DNA of 64,000 nt from Glandiceps talaboti (GCF_964340395.1 NC_135560.1:17010098-17074097), one strand, 5' to 3'; positions 24,798 to 39,600 are shown, counted from the first letter of the stretch. Notes: generated from the sequence alone by a model not told the origin. Translations and numbers: made by a program.

Positions 24798-27479
24798 CTA
24801 CAAATGATAAATTATAAAAATATAATGAAAATACGTCTCCGAGGTTAAATTTGTAATTCGCTTTGCTATAGATATAATGAAGTTAGCCTACATCATTTGT
24901 TTGTGTGACTCGAGACCACCGCTGCAGCTGCTATAGTGTAAACATACAATAATCAAATACGCGCGCGTTAAGTAACGTGAGATAACACATACATTGCATG
25001 ACAGTCAATCAATACGTAACAAAAATAAGGTTTCATCCAAAGTTATTTCAGTAAATAAGTACACTGCGGATATTAATCAATTTTCTGATCAAAAGGAATG
25101 CGTTATTGAGTTGTTGACCATTCAGTCACAAATTAATGAATTTGGACGATAAGACCCTTCCTATTCGTAAAGAAGACATATTTGAACCACTTCACAATAA
25201 CCTAAAAAAATATCCAAATCATGATTTATTTGAGTTTGCCGTCACGCTTCTGTTATACATTGTATGGTTTCAGAAGACAACAATCACGACAAATTCAAGC
25301 AGATGAATGGATGCACGGAATAGTTTTAAGCCAACAGGAAAACCACAAAGTCATTGAGTCAAGTAATAATTACTGATGCATTACGTATCCGTTCTAGGTA
25401 ATTGCATTTACTGGCCGTTAGGTTTCTATCAAGTCACGATACCTCTAGGCACAAGTCTCGCCAGATAAATTATTCATCGGTGTTTCTCTGTTCAGCTGAT
25501 TACCTTTAAAATGTAATGGCGCATAATCAATCATTTTAAAGATGAAATTTTAAAAGAATTCTTCGAAGACCATAAGAAAAAGAGGAAAAGATAGCTATGT
25601 AATCTTATTGTAGTTTTGATTTAATTTGATGATGGTGATTGTACAATAGCAGTACTATAATATATCAAAAATATATTTTGACGTCGCAGACGAATTAATG
25701 AATCGTGACTAACGACCAACTTATCCAATTTATTGAGCATTATGATGCATTACTATAAATGTAGAACGAGGAAGGATAACAGGGAAAAAAAGCTATTGCA
25801 TTTCGAATGGTAACAGCTCCTATTTGTTTCTATCGTTTAATATTTCCTTTTAAAAGCAAATCTACATTCAACCAGTGCCGAGATTTGACATGATTTCAGT
25901 CATCCTTGACTAATTCATGACAAACATATTACGGGTTAATTGAAATCGTCAAGGTTTGGAAAAACACGTATTATTTTCACCTTTTACTATTAAACATTTC
26001 CTTGACTTAAATCAAGCGTATTATTGAGCAAAGGTAAGCAATAGTCGTCATTCATTAAACATAAATATGAATTGCGTACCTTTCATTTGTTAAACGCACA
26101 TGTTGAGGTGGTTTCTTCATAAAAAATTGAATATATGTACTGAAAATAATTGCAATGAATATTGGGGGCCCCGAAGTTAAAATAACTCAAAGCCGATGCA
26201 CTTTTGGAAAATTGACTTTTTTTGGTCAAATGTTTTTAGCAGACATAGCCAGTAGTTAATTAGCCCATACTGCCTATTTTTTCATATGATATCGAAGTGT
26301 TTCATTCATGCATTTTATGAACTTTCGGCTTATTTCCCAGAGCAGCTTATATGTGTCTTTCTTTCTCATTTTAATCCTACACTGACTTATTTTTAGTTTT
26401 CTTGTTCATGTTGATATATATTATTCTTTATATATTAACTTAAGATTCAGTGAAAAAATACAGCGTTCCTGTATTAACTTTTTTGTTGCGGAAATATTTC
26501 TTAAGTGAGGTGTGCCAGAAAAGTGTTTTCCCAATGATGTTTTGCGCCAGTGCGACTTTTGGACATTGTGCATTCCCAATGAGTAATAATATTTCATTTC
26601 TAATGCTGGAAAAACTGTTACCTCATGATTTTTTATCATGAAGTCTATTCAGATTTGTTAATAACAGCAATATATCTTCAATTTTCTGGAAAATAATTTC
26701 AAAGTAAAAATAAATGACAGCTTCAAAAACAAGAGGTTAAAATCTTAATATCTAACAGCATACATTGAATCAAAACAATGATTCTAACTCCTGATTTTCA
26801 GTCCCGAAATGGCATTAGTCGAATCAGTGGATTTTACACTCGCAGCGTAATGCTTTAATTGGGCAAATAATCAGTGAGTTTGTTCTCGGATTAGCAAGCC
26901 ACTAATTGATGCAAAGCTGGTAAACTCTGGTAAGACAGTGATAACAGTAGAGTAACAGTAGGGAGAGAGAGGAAACAATATTTAAACCTTTATTTGAAAT
27001 GTAGAGTAAATAATATTAGAAATCCGGAAAATCGCGACAACAAAATTGATTATTTCCCTTTACCCTATGTTGTATGTTAGCATTAGAGACGCTCTTATCA
27101 ACCATTAAATACTATATCAATAATAATATAATTCAATGTAGTTATGATTAGATCTTTAGTTATCAATACTATTATAACCACACAATAATAGTCATTTATC
27201 TTGTCATAGTGTTGTACTAGCTTTGTTTTGAAGACGATTTATTGGTCTTGGTGAAATCAAAGTGTCAGGGTTTTTCCAGTTTGTGAATGTATATCAACAT
27301 TATAGTGAAAATATGGGAAATCGCATGAAAAGTAAGAGGAATGTTTTGTGTAGCAACCTGGTTGTATGCAGGTACGAACATTTGCGCATAGATGAACATG
27401 TTTTAAGTATTGAAATGGTTTGTTTCTCATACTATCACGTTCTCTTATTTCTAGCTCCGAGCAGTGCTTATGTTTTGGT

Positions 27480-27522
<43 letters not shown>

Positions 27523-27544
27523 GGCTGGCTGGCTGGCTGGCTGG

Positions 27545-27584
<40 letters not shown>

Positions 27585-27611
27585 GTCTGTCTGTCTGTCT
27601 GTCTGTCTGTA
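27480..27611. repeat. (TCTG)n with internal (TGGC)n block
   Basis: TGTC/TCTG units interrupted by about five TGGC units and later one CTCTG slip. Long Cys-Leu-Ser-Val frames here are repeat artefacts. Confidence 0.95.
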
Positions 27612-28513
27612 CTCAACAAAATGATATATTTTCCTTATATCTGAAGAAAGACAGATCAAGTCATGTACGTTGTCTATGCTACACATGATCAGACACATAA
27701 CTACCTCAATACATCCAACATCTGTCATTCCTAATTGATATTTGTAGATGCCTAATGAAGAAACATCGGTGATTTGACACTGAATGTAGCCTACCTTTGT
27801 AACAAAATTTGTTTTGTATAAAATTCAGTCGATAAGTACATAAACCCATCGTGCCGACTCGCCGAAGCGAAAAATTGGATTGAGACACCAGCTGTACACT
27901 TAAAATGACCCGTATGATACGATAACTAGACAATCAATAAATTGAACAAAATGAAGATATGAATTCACGATAATATTCCGAAGAACATTTTTTTAATTTA
28001 TACCTTCCATGGTATAATCCATTTCGTTGTCAGTGTCTGAGAGTAGTTTTCAAATATAATATCATATCAACTAAAATATTGTAGATGATTTTAGTAAATG
28101 TCATACCAGTTTGTAATTATGTTATCAAACATACATGGAGCACCTGCTTCTTCTCGATCACCCCTGATAATATGGTCGATATTTCTGACGATTACTATTT
28201 CTCTAAGGTAGCTTTGAAGAGATTGGAATTCATCCACAACTATATATCTTTATGCAAACGAATATAAAGCATACATGGAGAAGATCTTAAGTGGGTTATA
28301 ACAAACAGTACTTTAGCAATTCCATATTGTAATCGTTGTATATGGCAAGTGCCACCTGCTAGTATTCCATACAATGGCGATCCAATGCAGTGTCAAATAT
28401 GTTTTCACGATGTTGCTTCCGTTGAATACGTCGTGTTTGTGATATAACAATTCTACGTCAACACAATTTGTAAACACAGTATTTATTGATTCAGACGCCA
28501 ACAACATCGTAAT

Positions 28514-29344
28514 TGGATACCTTACGTTTTAGCAATGTACTCACCCTGAACTATTGGATATGTTACGTTTTAGCAATGTACTCACCCTGAACTATTGGAT
28601 ACGTTACGTTTTAGCAATTTACTCACCCTGAACTATTGTATACGTTACGTTTTAGCAATTTACTCACCCTGAACTATTGTATACGTTACGTTTTAGCAAT
28701 GTACGTACTCACCCTGAACTATTGGATACGTTACGTTTTAGCAATTTACTCACCCTAAACTATTGTATACGTTACGTTTTAGCAATGTACTCACCCTGAA
28801 CTATTGGATACCTTACGTTTTAGCAATGTACTCACCCTGAACTATTGGATACGTTACGTTTTAGCAATTTACTCACCCTGAACTATTGTATACGTTACGT
28901 TTTAGCAATTTACTCACCCTGAACTATTGTATGCGTTACGGTTTAGCAATTTACTCACCCTGACCTTTTGGATACCTTACGTTTTAGCAATTTACTCACC
29001 CTGAACTATTGGATACGTTACGTTTTAGCAATTTACTCACCCTGAACTATTGGATACGTTACGTTTTAGCAATTTACTTACCCTGAACTATTGTATACCT
29101 TACGTTTTAGCAATTTACTCACCCTGAACTATTATATACGTTACGTTTTAGCAATTTGCTCACCCTGAACTTTTGTATACCTAACGTTTTAGCAATTTAC
29201 TCACCCTGAACTATTGTATACCTTACGTTTTAGCAATTTACTCACCCTGAACTATTGTATACCTTACGGTTTAACAATTTACTCATCCTGAACTATTGGA
29301 TACCATACGTTTTAGCAAAATTTAGCTATTTACTCACCATGAAC
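28514..29344. repeat. Minisatellite, 41-bp unit, about 20 copies
   Basis: Tandem units of about 41 bp containing TACGTTTTAGCAATTTACTC then ACCCTGAACTATTG. Variant positions (GGATAC/GTATAC, CTTACG/GTTACG, AATTTA/AATGTA) are shuffled between units, suggesting repeated exchange rather than one burst. On the transcribed (minus) strand each unit contains TTCAGGGTGAGTAAATT, a close match to a 5' splice-site consensus. Located in intron 2. Confidence 0.95.
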
Positions 29345-32300
29345 TGTAAACAAACCTATCAAGGATGTAAATATTTGATAATTGTTTTTGGCAATTACTA
29401 ATGTTTCTAAATTTACTCCCGAAAGACATATCCTCAATATTTCACATTTTGTAAATCTGGAAAAAAAGGTTACATTATAACTATGCAAAGCTTATACCTT
29501 TGACATATTTATCGTAGAAATCGTGAAACATGGAGTGCTCCTAGCTTACATTCAAAGAGGAAAATTACATAACAATGTATTCGAAGCAAATTACGGTATT
29601 CTGAATTCACAGCGTTTGCAGTCTCTCTGACTAATATATGTCGTGCAGAGCGTTACGACGGTAACTACAATCAAAAGTACATTTTTGGTTCTAACGAAAT
29701 CATCCATAATATCTGAATCCCAGGGGTTATACTCTGGATTGATTTGGATTGGCGGAAAATGAATTATACATATTTGGCTTTTCTTTGTATTGGTAAGGCT
29801 GCATAATAAATCCGGATGTTATGTCATTTAAGGAAATAACTTAATTTACTGTCTTGGAAAATGTCATTACGGGTTCTGCGCAAATAAGAGAAATGGACAC
29901 GCAATAATTCCACACCAGTGGCTATCAATACTTTAAACAATCATAGTGTTACTTAATAAATTTGAGAGAACTCTCGACTTGCATGAAATGCTATACAAAA
30001 CTTTAACTGAACCTGCATGTAGTGGCCTTACAGCTGACACCGGTATTGTTGTAAAACGCTTGACGCCAGCTTAGTAATATTAAAAGGTTCATTTAAAATC
30101 ATTGTGCTCAAAAGTTACCATGTTGACATTTGAAGTGCCGTGTCCATGAGTAGTGATTTTTTCCGCATAACAATTAATCATTACAAACATTAAAGTCTGG
30201 ACGAGATGATCAAATAATACGTCTCAACCTAACCAGCTTTGTCCATCGCAATCTTTATCTAAGTTAAGTGTGCTCCTTTGATATGTCTATGATATTCTAT
30301 AGTTTACGAATTTTTGTACATATTTACAACAAGTATGCTATGCATTAAACATTCTATGAGCTCGTTTATACTATTCCATATTACGTTTCTAACCATTGCA
30401 TTTTCAGCTTTAGATATCATACTGTTTTCTCAATTTATGATAATCCATATTTCTAATATTTTCATCTTCCCATGAACAGTTTTATCTCTAACACTTTTAC
30501 CGCCCTCCGCATTTTTTAGCCATGCCATGTGTCCAACTTTATTTCCGGTATTCTTAAGATTTGGTGGGTTTTTTCTTCTTCTTTTTTAAGTTTCTTGTTT
30601 TACACGTTTGCTACACATTTTACAGTTACTGTATTCTTCACTGCCTGTGGTAATTTTATATGTGTGTTTTATCAGATTGCTGAACGCCGCTAAATGTGGG
30701 GAATCGAAATATCGAAAGCATGTTTCTTTTTATAGAATGACATCAGAATTTTGATTCTTTCAAAGTTGTAAGTCTTATCAAACTTCACCTATGTTTTACA
30801 TCGACTAAATATTAAGTTGTATAAATGAATGCATATATATATTATGTCTCCGCAATAACAAGCTCTCTTTACCTCTTTACCATGGTTTAGTATTTGGCTA
30901 TGTGTCACATACTCTAGACATGTCTCAGAAACGTTGTCTCATCGTTAACACTGACTTTCACTTTATTTTAGAAAAATTCAAACTGTGTCACTATTCTGGC
31001 TTATAACTATATTTAAAGCCCTCGTTTGGGCTCACGTCTTTGATTCACAGTATTGCGATATCCATCATATACTCTACGGCAATAATGGTTTAACGCCAGA
31101 ACACAAAATCATCTACATTCATTGGAACGCAAAGCATTGAAAATAAAGATGTTATGAGATATAGCTGCCGAGTTCTTACCGACTAGAACCCCCCCCCCTC
31201 ACAACCAACCGATTTATTAGTCTTAGACCCTTTAAGGCTTCGAACTGGAAATGTCACTTAGCAACTTCTTGACATTTTGAAGACGAATGTCGAAAACACC
31301 GGTATATGTTTCAAATGTCGACTGCTAGAAACTCCGTTTGGTTCTAAGCTATCGTATATGCAACATTAAGCTCAGTTTAATCATGGTATGATATTGCCTA
31401 TTTATCTTCAAATATACCAGAGTTAGCTGTCCAACTTACCATTCATTGATTATTTGAGATATACTGAAGTAAAATATAACATATAATCTAAACATTTTAT
31501 ATCGGTGTAAAAATATCCATACAGTCTAGTCATGTAAATGCAATTCTAACATCGAATCTATATGTTGTTATTGAACGTAACTTGTTCATGCTTACATTTA
31601 AGCTATCATTTTTTTTAAAAATCATTATTTTGCTCTTATTTGACAGCGTGTTCGGGTTAGCCACACATTGATAGAGGAGTTGTAAATAAATGTTGTAATA
31701 TCGCATGTTATCACATGTCGTGATGTAGCTGTTAGGACAGTAGAACTTGGTTTTTATTACATTCATTCACGTCTACTGTTTCCGTTCGCCGCATGTTTAG
31801 GTAAGTATATCTCGATTGAGGGGGGGGGGACCTGACCTATTTTATTGACAACAGATTTCCGGAGGGGAGGAAATAATCACTGGAGGAACATACACGATAC
31901 GTTCGGAAGATGGAATAAACTAGCATGATCCCCTACAATATCATATTAATCTGATTATTAAAAAACCTGGTCTGACCATTGAGCACTACAATCATTTTTC
32001 TCTCTTTCATTTCCAGGATATGTTTTCGTAAATAATGGTTTATTTAATTAGTTGCAGTAATTCAAATAACAAGTCAGTGTTTTCAGTCTGACTCATTTCG
32101 GCACTATAGTAGCCATAAAATGTATCTTTGATTGATCGGTAGTTGGTAGCATTGACATTTCATCGTGATTATTTAGTCTGCGAATTTCGAATAATATCTT
32201 CTCGTTAAAAACATGATTAGTGTTCGGCATCTTTTTTTTCAAAGCAAAATATGTCATTTACGTTGCTCAAAAGGTAAAATTCATTCAACTTATTTCTACA

Positions 32301-33409
32301 ATGACTTTTTCAGATTTTAATATACGGAAACAAAAACATTTCAAATGTCATATACATTGTCTTCATCTTTATACGCAATCTATGGGTTCTAAAGTTGGCT
32401 ACCACTAGGTAAAATGTATATGGCGTTAATCAGTCCTAATTATTTCTCTAACAATATTCTCAGAAAATTGATTCTATTCTGCTTCCAACCATTTTACAAT
32501 GCAAACTACAACTAATAGTATTTCTAGTGTATTAAACACAACTGTTTGACTGAATGGCTCAGAATCAAAACATCCAAGTTCACACAAAGATGATGAAGTG
32601 GTATATTATATTCGTCATTGGATCTCGCGAGGTCTTAAAAATGTGATAATTCCTTTTCCTCTACTATATGTAATTTTGTCCTTATGGTCAGTTTGAACTT
32701 GGGCCTTAGACGATTGGACTTCCTAAATATAGGCAATAGTACATATCCAATTGTGAGCCGTTAAGGTATGCGATGTTAGATTTGTGATTCACGCGCACGT
32801 AGTATCAAATATAATAATAGTGTTTTTGTAGGTGTGCTAAATCAATTTGCGACATACTCTGTTTTGACGGAGTGATTGTAACTGTTTGTGAATGCAATTG
32901 ACGAGATGAAAATCTAATTAAAATCGAAGTATGTGGGAATATTCTATACACTAAATCAGTACAACTGTTGCATCACAATAAACCAGAAAAAACGTGCTGT
33001 ATCTGTGTTTTCTAGTGTGCCAAGCAAATTTCCTTTGAGCTAGGATAAATGTAAAATCTCATAGGTAAGTCAAATAAATACCAGTAATGCGTTGAGTTAC
33101 TCAGTCACAACACGTCGACTTTGAGGTGTGTACCTTGAAGGTCAATGTCCAATCAACGTTTTTAGATTTTACAACAGCAAATGATTCACTAGGAGACTCA
33201 TCTAGTTCAAACTATTGCATTATCCAGAGAGTAAAACTCAATTGACACACGAATAGAAAGTGACGATAACCTACACATTGGTAAGGAAACAGAGGGAAGT
33301 AAACGTAAAAGAGAGGGAATGAGGGCTATAAAGTACACGTGGAGAGTTGTGAGGAAGGAGACAGACAAAGCAAATAATATCTATAGAATATAGCTTTAAA
33401 TCTGAACTA

Positions 33410-33760
33410 GCGGTAACTGGGGTATTATTTTTTCAATCACACAACTGACAATATCTATCCACTGAACATTGTCACAATATCATTAATTAGACATTGTGTA
33501 TGCCAATTAGAGGTTCATTTTTCATAAGTAGTATAGTAATAAGTTGAAATTGTGATTCATAGGGGGCGCTGCGTTTAGGATGTGGACCTAAAAAATCAAT
33601 TTAATTGGCTATATTGGACCATACTATGCGCACTGTTACACAAATATCTTTACCCACAGGTATTAAGAGTAGATCATTATATCTAACTACACAGTTTCAG
33701 CTCTAATAAGTTGCAACAAACTGAATATATGAAATGGTTGGGCGCGAATTAGTTCACACA
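33410..33760. mobile_element. Dispersed repeat copy (GGGGGCGCTG family)
   Basis: Shares CTGGGGTATTATTTTT, ATAATTAGACA-like sequence, GATTCAT-GGGGGCGCTG, GTGGACC-AAAAA and TTTACCC-CAGGT in the same order with about 47,450-47,720. The end of another copy may open the window (about 5-35, AAAAATCAATTT ... TTTACCCACAGG). No coding capacity; class unknown. Confidence 0.55.
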
Positions 33761-34431
33761 GCATGCGCATTCGGTTTGCTTCACAGTAAGCCAAGTTCAG
33801 GATTTAATATTTCTTAGGACAGTCGTTGCTTAAGAAATATTTTGTTTTTGATTATCATGTCATGTTTTCTATGACACTAATAACAAAGGTATGATTACAC
33901 TACATCAGTCAAATGCTTGAATGTATTTCATTTTAACCAAATTTACTTTCTCAAGAGATAGCCAAATGTATAACCACAAAGGGTTTGGTTTCGAGTGTTG
34001 CCTTTTGACGTAGACGTGGTGGTAGTTCCTATAAAAGACTGCAAATCTTTACATGTAAACATCAATCAGCAAGTACACTGGACGAACTCCATAGCGTTCG
34101 AGAATAGGTAAAGATGAACCGAGTACAGTGTAGGGAGTATAAGAAACATCATCTCTGCAGTAGAGTAAGCAACGTTAACATAAACTTTCAACAGTCAGCG
34201 CAATTCTACAACAAACCTCAGACAATTGTCTGAGAACTAACACAGAAGGTGGGCTTTTCCACTGGACAGATGCGATCACAAAATAAGCTACGATTGCAAG
34301 CTCTAAATAAGATGACATTAATCCACTCCAGCAGTCAATTATAATCTCTCTGAATATATGGGTTCACCTATTTGAAATATATTACGGTGTCATTTAAGAG
34401 CAACACGGACGTAATCCTGGCAATATGTGTA

Positions 34432-35280
34432 AGGGAGCTCTACAGACGTAAACACTAACAATAAGTGTCAAGGAGCTCTACAGACGTAAATACTAACAAT
34501 AAGTGTCAAGGAGCTCTACAGACGTAAATACTAACAATAAGTGTCAAGGAGCTCTATAGACGTAAATACTAACAATAAGTGTCAATGAGCTCTATAGACG
34601 TAAATACTAACAATAAGTGTCAATGAGCTCTATAGACGTAAATACTAACAATAAGTGTCAGGGAGCTCTATAGATGTAAATACTAACAATAAGTGTCAGG
34701 GAGCTCTATAGACGTAAATACTAACAATAAGTGTCAGGGAGCTCTATAGACGTAAATACTAACAATAAGTGTCAGGGAGCTCTATAGACGTAAATACTAA
34801 CAATAAGTGTCAGGGAGCTCTATAGACGTAAATACTAACAATAAGTGTCAGGGAGCTCTAAGACGTAAATACTAACAATAAGTGTCAGGGAGCTCTATAG
34901 ACGTAAATACTAACAATAAGTGTCAGGGAGCTCTAAGACGTAAATACTAACAATAAGTGTCAGGGAGCTCTATAGACGTAAATACTAACAAAAAGTGTCA
35001 GGGAGCTCGAAGACGTAAATACTAACAATAAGTGTCAGGGAGCTCTATAGACGTAAATACTAACAATAAGTGTCAGGGAGCTCTACATACGTAAATACTA
35101 ACAATAAGTGTCAGGGAGCTCTACAGACGTAAATACTAACAATAAGTGTCAGGGAGCTATACAGACGTAAACACTGACAATAAATGTAACGAGGTATGCA
35201 GAGGTAAACACTAACAATCAGTGTCAGGTAGGTATGCAGATGTAAACAGTAACAATATTAAAGTGTTTGAGAGCTATATA
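34432..35280. repeat. Minisatellite, 38-bp unit, about 19 good copies
   Basis: Unit GTAAATACTAACAATAAGTG followed by TCAGGGAGCTCTATAGAC. The left units carry variants (AAGGAGCTC, CAATGAGCTC), the central units are nearly identical, some lack TA before AGACG, and the last three units on the right are strongly decayed. Each unit holds a GAGCTC palindrome and, on the plus strand, TACTAAC. Confidence 0.95.
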
Positions 35281-36417
35281 CAGACGTAAACGTAATCGTT
35301 GACAATTAGTGTTGAATGATGAGTTGACAGATATACGATATAAATGTATGCGATTTATTCGTAAACAATATATTTATGTAGCTATGTAAATTCCTTAGTT
35401 AAGTATGGAAAAAGGGTTTATTAATGCAACTATCATTGCGTAGAACGTGTGGATGTTCATAATTATCTTACGAGCATTTTATCCATCGCACTTTACAAAC
35501 TCCGCAACACAAGTTCTTCGAGTGCCTTCAAAGTTACTTTTCATTCCATACCTCAACACCTAAACCATAATACATTGTGTACCCATTTTACAGAACTGTG
35601 TACACTTCTTACATTATCGTATAAAGAGGAAAGTGTGGGACTTTATATTTTTTCAGAAAGAAATTGCTTAATTGTCTTGAGGAATTTCATATTTTGGTTA
35701 AGGTTACCCGCTTTAGTAGATGGAAGTACAGTCACGCATTGTGATTGACACTAGACTAGTGGAATTCAAAATGCATTCACCACATCACTGTACTGTCACT
35801 GTTGGAACATAATTGTTGTTTTTAACAATATACGATATGGCAACAGCAGGGATACTAGTAAAAGAGATCGGTGTAATATCAAAAAATAATAGCACGTAAA
35901 TATCATACAAGCTGACGGGAAAGTTTAAACCATGGTTTCCTAGGAACCAAGCTGAGATTGTAAAACCGTGCTGGAATTATACAGTTTGATACATGCAAAG
36001 TGGTTGCTCATCTTCCATAATTGGTCGATTAAATGTTTTTTAAATCCTGGAATTCCCCCCTCCCCCCCCCCCCAATTAATTTCAAATTTAGAGTAGATAT
36101 ATTATGGGTATTAAATTATAAGTAGTTGTCAGCAACGTAAATACTAACTCTAGCAGAATAAATTATACCAGTAACAATTAGATCACTCAAAAGAAAGTGT
36201 AAAGTAAAAGTTCTTATATGGTGTCGATAATTTGAATGGTTGTCATTCTCTTCCCAGCTCGTAACAAATGCTGTAATACATCATCTATATACCCCACAGC
36301 AAACAAATGGCAAAATACACCATCCTAATGATCTCATCTAGTGCTCGCAGCGAAAGATGATTACATTTTATTTTCCTAATTATGATATTGTCATACCTTA
36401 GGACATATGTGACTTAC

Positions 36418-36611
36418 CATCAAAATCGGGTCTAATTCGTCTGTCATAATTTTCCATCAACTTTGTTACAAATTCGGTCGTAGTTGTAGAATTGTGTTTC
36501 TCGTGATGTTCACTTTCTTCACCATCTTCGACGTTTTCTCGACTCGAAACGTTATATCCACGCCCGTACCCCTCTGTTGATTCTTCGTGTCCGATTTCCT
36601 TAGCTTGAAGC
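36418..36611 (-). CDS. GlyR-like channel exon 2 (charged N-terminal extension)
   Basis: 194 bp, residues 20-84. Acceptor TTATGATTGCAG|G, donor GATG|GTAAGTC. After LQAKEIGHEE comes a hydrophilic, glutamate- and histidine-rich stretch with two N-glycosylation sequons (NVS, NST), then TKLMENYDRRIRPDFDG, the N-terminal helix motif of Cys-loop subunits (x-LL-x-x-YD-x-R-x-RP). The incoming phase (one base, G) accepts the AG left by either candidate first exon to make arginine. Confidence 0.93.
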
Positions 36612-39600
36612 CTGCAATCATAAGAACATGAATGGATGAATGAATGAATGAATGTCACTCAGTATTGAATTATCACATCATAGCATAATGTTACAATATA
36701 ATACAACCATGCATTCAGTTGATATCCACGAAAGTGTTCACGATTTTAGGCTAAATCGGAAAATGATATGCCAAAGTACTGTACATTCAACAAACGTATC
36801 CAAATCAAATCTGTCAGAGTGCCTGAAACTCTTGAACATTTTGGTCAGAATTTACCTTTGTAGATGAATGGATAAGAGGAGAACCGCTGCAGAAAAGGTC
36901 ACACGTGTAAGGTATTGCACAATCATTGTCGTTATGGCGCACAGTCTGTAAATGTTTAACTGGTGATGCATGTGAAGGTAAAGCGCCAGTCACGTCAGTT
37001 GAGATCGAACCATTCGGTTGAACCATTCAACAATATTGTTGGATCAAGCCATTTGCCCCTCTATATATTTGAATATCTAGAAAGCGATAATCGAAGCCAT
37101 GAAACTCATTTTGACTAACATCGTCACATGTTTCTGATACAAACAATTGGTATCAGTCGCCCTCAACTGACACCATTCAAGATCAATGCCAATGATCTGT
37201 TTAAAAAGCATGGCGTACTCACAATATAAAACATGTTCCAATGCTACGATTCCTACCACGAAATTTATTTTGACACTCGATAAAGCTGACAGAGAAAGAA
37301 AGTGCCACGAGGAATTCTAATCCTGTGGGATCAGAGTCTGACCTTTTGATCATACGATTATAATAGTTAAAGATTACATCTATGATGTAATAAAATAAAT
37401 ATACAATTGACATAAACGGGGTGAATAAAAAGGTCAACAAACGTATGGTAAAATTATAATTGTCACATATGTGAACTCACGCAAAGAGACAAATACATTA
37501 AAAACCGAGATATTTGATAAAAATATAAATTCAAATGAGATTACATTGCATCAATACGCGAATGTTTATAATAATTGTATTAAATTTGTGATTCTTCCCT
37601 TTAGAAATGATACTTTTGAAATATCTACGTCAAAATTGAGTGCATGTGAAAACATAACTCCGACGCCGCCTCATGCATTTTATTTTTTTATATTTATGAA
37701 TAACCATTTCATTTATTTATCGAATACCCAACGGGTGGATTTGAATAATCATATATCTTCATATCAGAGTTAAATCATTTAACTGTCTGTTGCCAAGGTA
37801 ACGCATGTCATATGTTTATGTAACCTCTATTTGAATGTTGTAATGACTATAGTTCTGATGCGATTCGAATCTAGTATGTCAACTATAGTTATGACGTGAT
37901 GCGAATCTAGTATGTCAACATTTAGACTTCTGATGTCGTACAATGCACTCCACTCGGATTTCGTTTATCACAATATATCAAGTATAAGTCTGAAATTACA
38001 AGTCACTGAACCGGGGCATCACAAACATATAGCCACAATTGGCATGTTTAAACATCACACAGTACGCCGAATGCAGACGTAAAGTAACTTTCCTTTGTTG
38101 GAATTTTAGTTTTAAAACTAGCATACACAGACGATCGATTATGACAATATGACGCCAGTTAATGACATGTACGCTTATATTAAGGGGTCAACAATTATGA
38201 ATCAGAAATTTGAGAAATGCCGTAAGTTCCAGCGTGCAATAAATGATTGCAGTCACATTGTTAAACAGGTACATGTGTACTGAATGTAGTGACGTGAGTT
38301 ACACAAGTAATCATTACATCTTTTACTGTGACATTGAGATGACATCATATTGACGAGGAGACGCACTCTTACTGTGAGCGTTATTTAAGAATCAGATCAT
38401 GTTTATTGAAGTGACAGACGACAGCTGAAAGGTTCATATTTCTTAATTTAAAAGTATATTCCTTCTTAAGAACTGTCGATATAGGATAATCTTTGCAGGG
38501 AATAGGTAAGATAAATTGCCACTGATCACAAGCAGTGTTTACGCACAACGGTTTACATCATTTACTTTGCACACTCTGTATGGCATTGGCATTATAGCGA
38601 GTGAAGGGCCGGGGGAATTCAAGCCCGGTCTGTCGAATAAAAATGTCACCCTCCCCATTCCTTTTTTAACAACTGTGCCTCCCTCAATTTCATTCTCTAA
38701 ACATGAACCTCCGGCCACCGGTTCAAATATTTCAAACACGTGGGTTCAAATGCTGTCTGGCACATTTAATGTAAAGGCATTCTCCCACTACTACCACCAC
38801 ATAAATGTGTATGAAGGCACTGCAACAATAAATAAATAACTTAAGTAATATCTATCTTAGGATCTAATTGGCAACGGTGAAGGCCAGTATTCCGCAAGAC
38901 GAGATGGGTTCACTACTGACATTGTCGAGGTCGAAGTCAACATCTCCAGTCCACCACATTATCCCTAATATCTTACCATATTGTTCCCTCTTCTTCTCAC
39001 ACTACAACTGTTTATCTTATTGTTAAGTTTATGACTGTTATCATACTCCTCATGTCACAATATTTCCTAACCTATAACCTCATATTTTCATCATACGTTC
39101 CACCTAATTTAATATAACCATCGTTTGATATAGTAGCAATATTGTCTGCTGAAATTATTTTTTCAAAACAAACTATGCCATACAAATATCATACAAAAGT
39201 AGACTGCATTGTCTCTGGGGGGTATTCAGTATATACAGAATCAAATCCGCAGTAATTACTGGCCAGATCACCACGAAGGGTGTTGTTGGTCGTATAGTAA
39301 CTCGATTACAGGAAATACCACCCATCCATTGGAAAGTTTCAAACGAATTCTGTCATGGAGATTATAGAGATTCCCATTGATGACAAGTAATAAAAACACA
39401 GCTAGTAGGCCACCTGATGCTGTTTGCGAGATGGGCTTTTTATGCTTCCTCTATTGACAGGTTCCGTTAAATAAAGGCTTATGGGATAACCAGTCGACAG
39501 CCAATCAGACAATATCGTGTATTAAAATTTGTGGGATTGAGAATCTAGGCATGAATTCTAACCTAGAGAGAGAAATAAATCGATGATTCTGGAATATTGT

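Larger units (their letters stand above)
24798..36417 (-). other. GlyR-like intron 2
   Basis: 11.6 kb, phase 1. It carries a TCTG/TGGC microsatellite (27,480-27,611), a 20-copy 41-bp minisatellite (28,514-29,344), a dispersed repeat copy (about 33,410-33,760), a 19-22 copy 38-bp minisatellite (34,432-35,280) and a poly(C) run near 36,055. Open frames at 27,257-27,728 come from the microsatellite. An open frame at 35,449-35,748 resembles no family I know. Confidence 0.65.

Noticed and set aside
27257-27728. Cys-Leu-Ser-Val and Thr-Asp-Arg-Gln repeat frames on both strands
   Set aside because: Translation of the TCTG microsatellite and its complement; the flanking residues show no recognisable domain.
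38516-38839. 107-codon plus-strand frame and overlapping minus-strand frame with GRVTFLFDRPGLNSPGPSLA
   Set aside because: The minus-strand wording looks protein-like but I could not tie it to a family or find matching splice sites. Possibly an old transposon fragment; a protein search would settle it.
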